Part shown: positions 5,003-5,605 of the stretch, piece by piece
Layout: each line of letters begins with the position of its first letter
How positions within the stretch are numbered: position 1 is the stretch's first letter
NCBI GenBank assembly: GCA_050252415.1
Contig: JBFWKZ010000140.1
Coordinates: 1 to 5,605 of the forward strand
DNA from: Heteroscillospira sp050252415
Lineage (GTDB): Bacteria; Bacillota; Clostridia; Oscillospirales; Oscillospiraceae
DNA: 5,605 nucleotides
Direction: 5' to 3'
Made by a program: the position numbers and the translations under genes
Notes under the pieces: model-generated
Seen by the model: the letters and a program-made list of their open reading frames with translations, nothing else
The model's database searches: none
What the model was told of the DNA's origin: nothing

Positions 5003-5605
5003 TAGGACGACAGTTGCCGTCCTCAGCGGTAAAGGCGGCACGGGTAAGACCCTGGTATCGGTCAATCTGGCGTCGGCTGCCGGAAAGGCCGTCTATATCG
5101 ACTGTGACGTTGAAGAGCCAAACGGCCATCTGTTTTTCAAACCCGAGGTGAGCAGCGAAGAGGACGTTACGGTCAAAATACCCGTTGTCGACGAAAATCG
5201 GTGCAGCGGCTGCCGCAAGTGCGTCGATTTCTGCAAATTTAATGCGCTTGCCTTTATCAAAAACAAACCCTTTCTTTTTGAAGAAGTGTGCCATTCCTGC
5301 GGCGGCTGCGCATTGCTCTGCCCGGAAAAGGCGATCAGCGAGAAGGAGACCGTTATCGGAAAAGTGCGAAAGGGCCTATCCCTGGGCGTTGCGGTGGCTA
5401 CCGGAATCATGAATACGGGGCAGGCGAGCGGCATACCGATCATAAAAAGGCTGCTTTCGGAAATCCCTTCCGCGGACGCGGTCCCTGTTTTCATCGACTG
5501 CCCGCCGGGGAGCGCCTGCATCGTTATGGAGAGCATCAAGGACGCGGACTACTGCATTCTTGTCGCCGAGCCGACGATTTTTGGTGTTCATAACCTGAGC
5601 ATGGT
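4992..5605 (+). CDS. MinD/Mrp-like P-loop ATPase with a two-cluster ferredoxin insert, 5' part only
   Basis: The gene is open at the right edge; 204 codons are visible of what is usually about 280-290. The deviant Walker A GKGGTGKT (13-20, with the signature Lys14) and the A' segment IDCDVEEPN (36-44) place it in the MinD/ParA/Mrp (SIMIBI) class. Residues about 66-115 are an inserted bacterial ferredoxin domain with CSGCRKCVDFC (Cys71, 74, 77, 81) and CHSCGGCALLC-P (Cys100, 103, 106, 110), enough ligands for two 4Fe-4S clusters. Switch II follows as FIDCPPGSAC (167-176). The start at 4992 gives MKNNRTTVAVLSGKGG; no good ribosome binding site precedes it, and it overlaps the NifX-like gene by 11 nt, so coupled translation is likely. 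Homologues often occur as tandem pairs beside NifX/ORP-type proteins, so a second copy may follow beyond the edge. A role in ATP-dependent cluster loading or transfer is inferred. Confidence 0.93.
   Translation, partial: MKNNRTTVAVLSGKGGTGKTLVSVNLASAAGKAVYIDCDVEEPNGHLFFKPEVSSEEDVTVKIPVVDENRCSGCRKCVDFCKFNALAFIKNKPFLFEEVCHSCGGCALLCPEKAISEKETVIGKVRKGLSLGVAVATGIMNTGQASGIPIIKRLLSEIPSADAVPVFIDCPPGSACIVMESIKDADYCILVAEPTIFGVHNLSM

Noticed and set aside
4637..5605. Reading the NifX-like protein and the ATPase as part of a nitrogen fixation cluster
   Set aside because: No nifH, D, K, E or N genes are present, the NifX-like domain stands alone, and the ATPase is MinD/Mrp-like with a ferredoxin insert, not a nitrogenase reductase.

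Overview
The window looks like a chromosomal segment of a moderately GC-balanced (by eye about 50-54% G+C) Gram-positive anaerobe, most plausibly a Clostridia-class Bacillota. The reasons are strong AGGAGG-type ribosome binding sites, consensus sigma-A style promoters, and genes typical of strict anaerobes (DUF5320, DUF134/UPF0251, a NifX/NifB-like protein, and a MinD-like ATPase with a ferredoxin insert). The lineage is inferred; there is no rRNA or other phylogenetic marker here. All genes are on the + strand.

Region 1 (1-3164) is the motor part of a type IV pilus locus. It holds the 3' part of pilB (extension ATPase, cut by the window's left edge), pilT (retraction ATPase, 10 nt later) and pilC (inner-membrane platform protein, 44 nt later). 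They read as one operon. Region 2 (3165-3727) is a self-contained major-pilin-like gene. It has its own extended -10 promoter, a short leader with a hairpin close to the predicted 5' end, a prepilin with a classic KKG|FTLIE cleavage site, and a strong intrinsic terminator. This suits a structural subunit made in much larger amounts than the motor proteins.

Region 3 (3728-5605) is a second, unrelated operon led by a near-perfect promoter (TTGACA-16-TATAAT) embedded between two copies of a 19-bp direct repeat. The order is a small Gly-rich DUF5320 protein, an intergenic long hairpin, a DUF134 (UPF0251) helix-turn-helix protein, a NifX/NifB-type 'dinitrogenase iron-molybdenum cofactor' family protein, and an overlapping MinD/Mrp-like ATPase carrying two 4Fe-4S motifs, which runs off the right edge. 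The set resembles the poorly understood ORP/Mrp-type metal-cluster systems of anaerobes. A working model, which is inference, is that the ATPase and the NifX-like protein handle an Fe-S or Mo-type cluster and that the DUF134 protein controls the operon through the repeats at its promoter.

The most useful leads are the promoter-bracketing repeats with a candidate regulator in the same operon, the 14-bp hairpin between the first two genes of that operon, and the unstudied metal-handling operon itself. No mobile elements, CRISPR arrays, tRNAs or rRNAs were seen.
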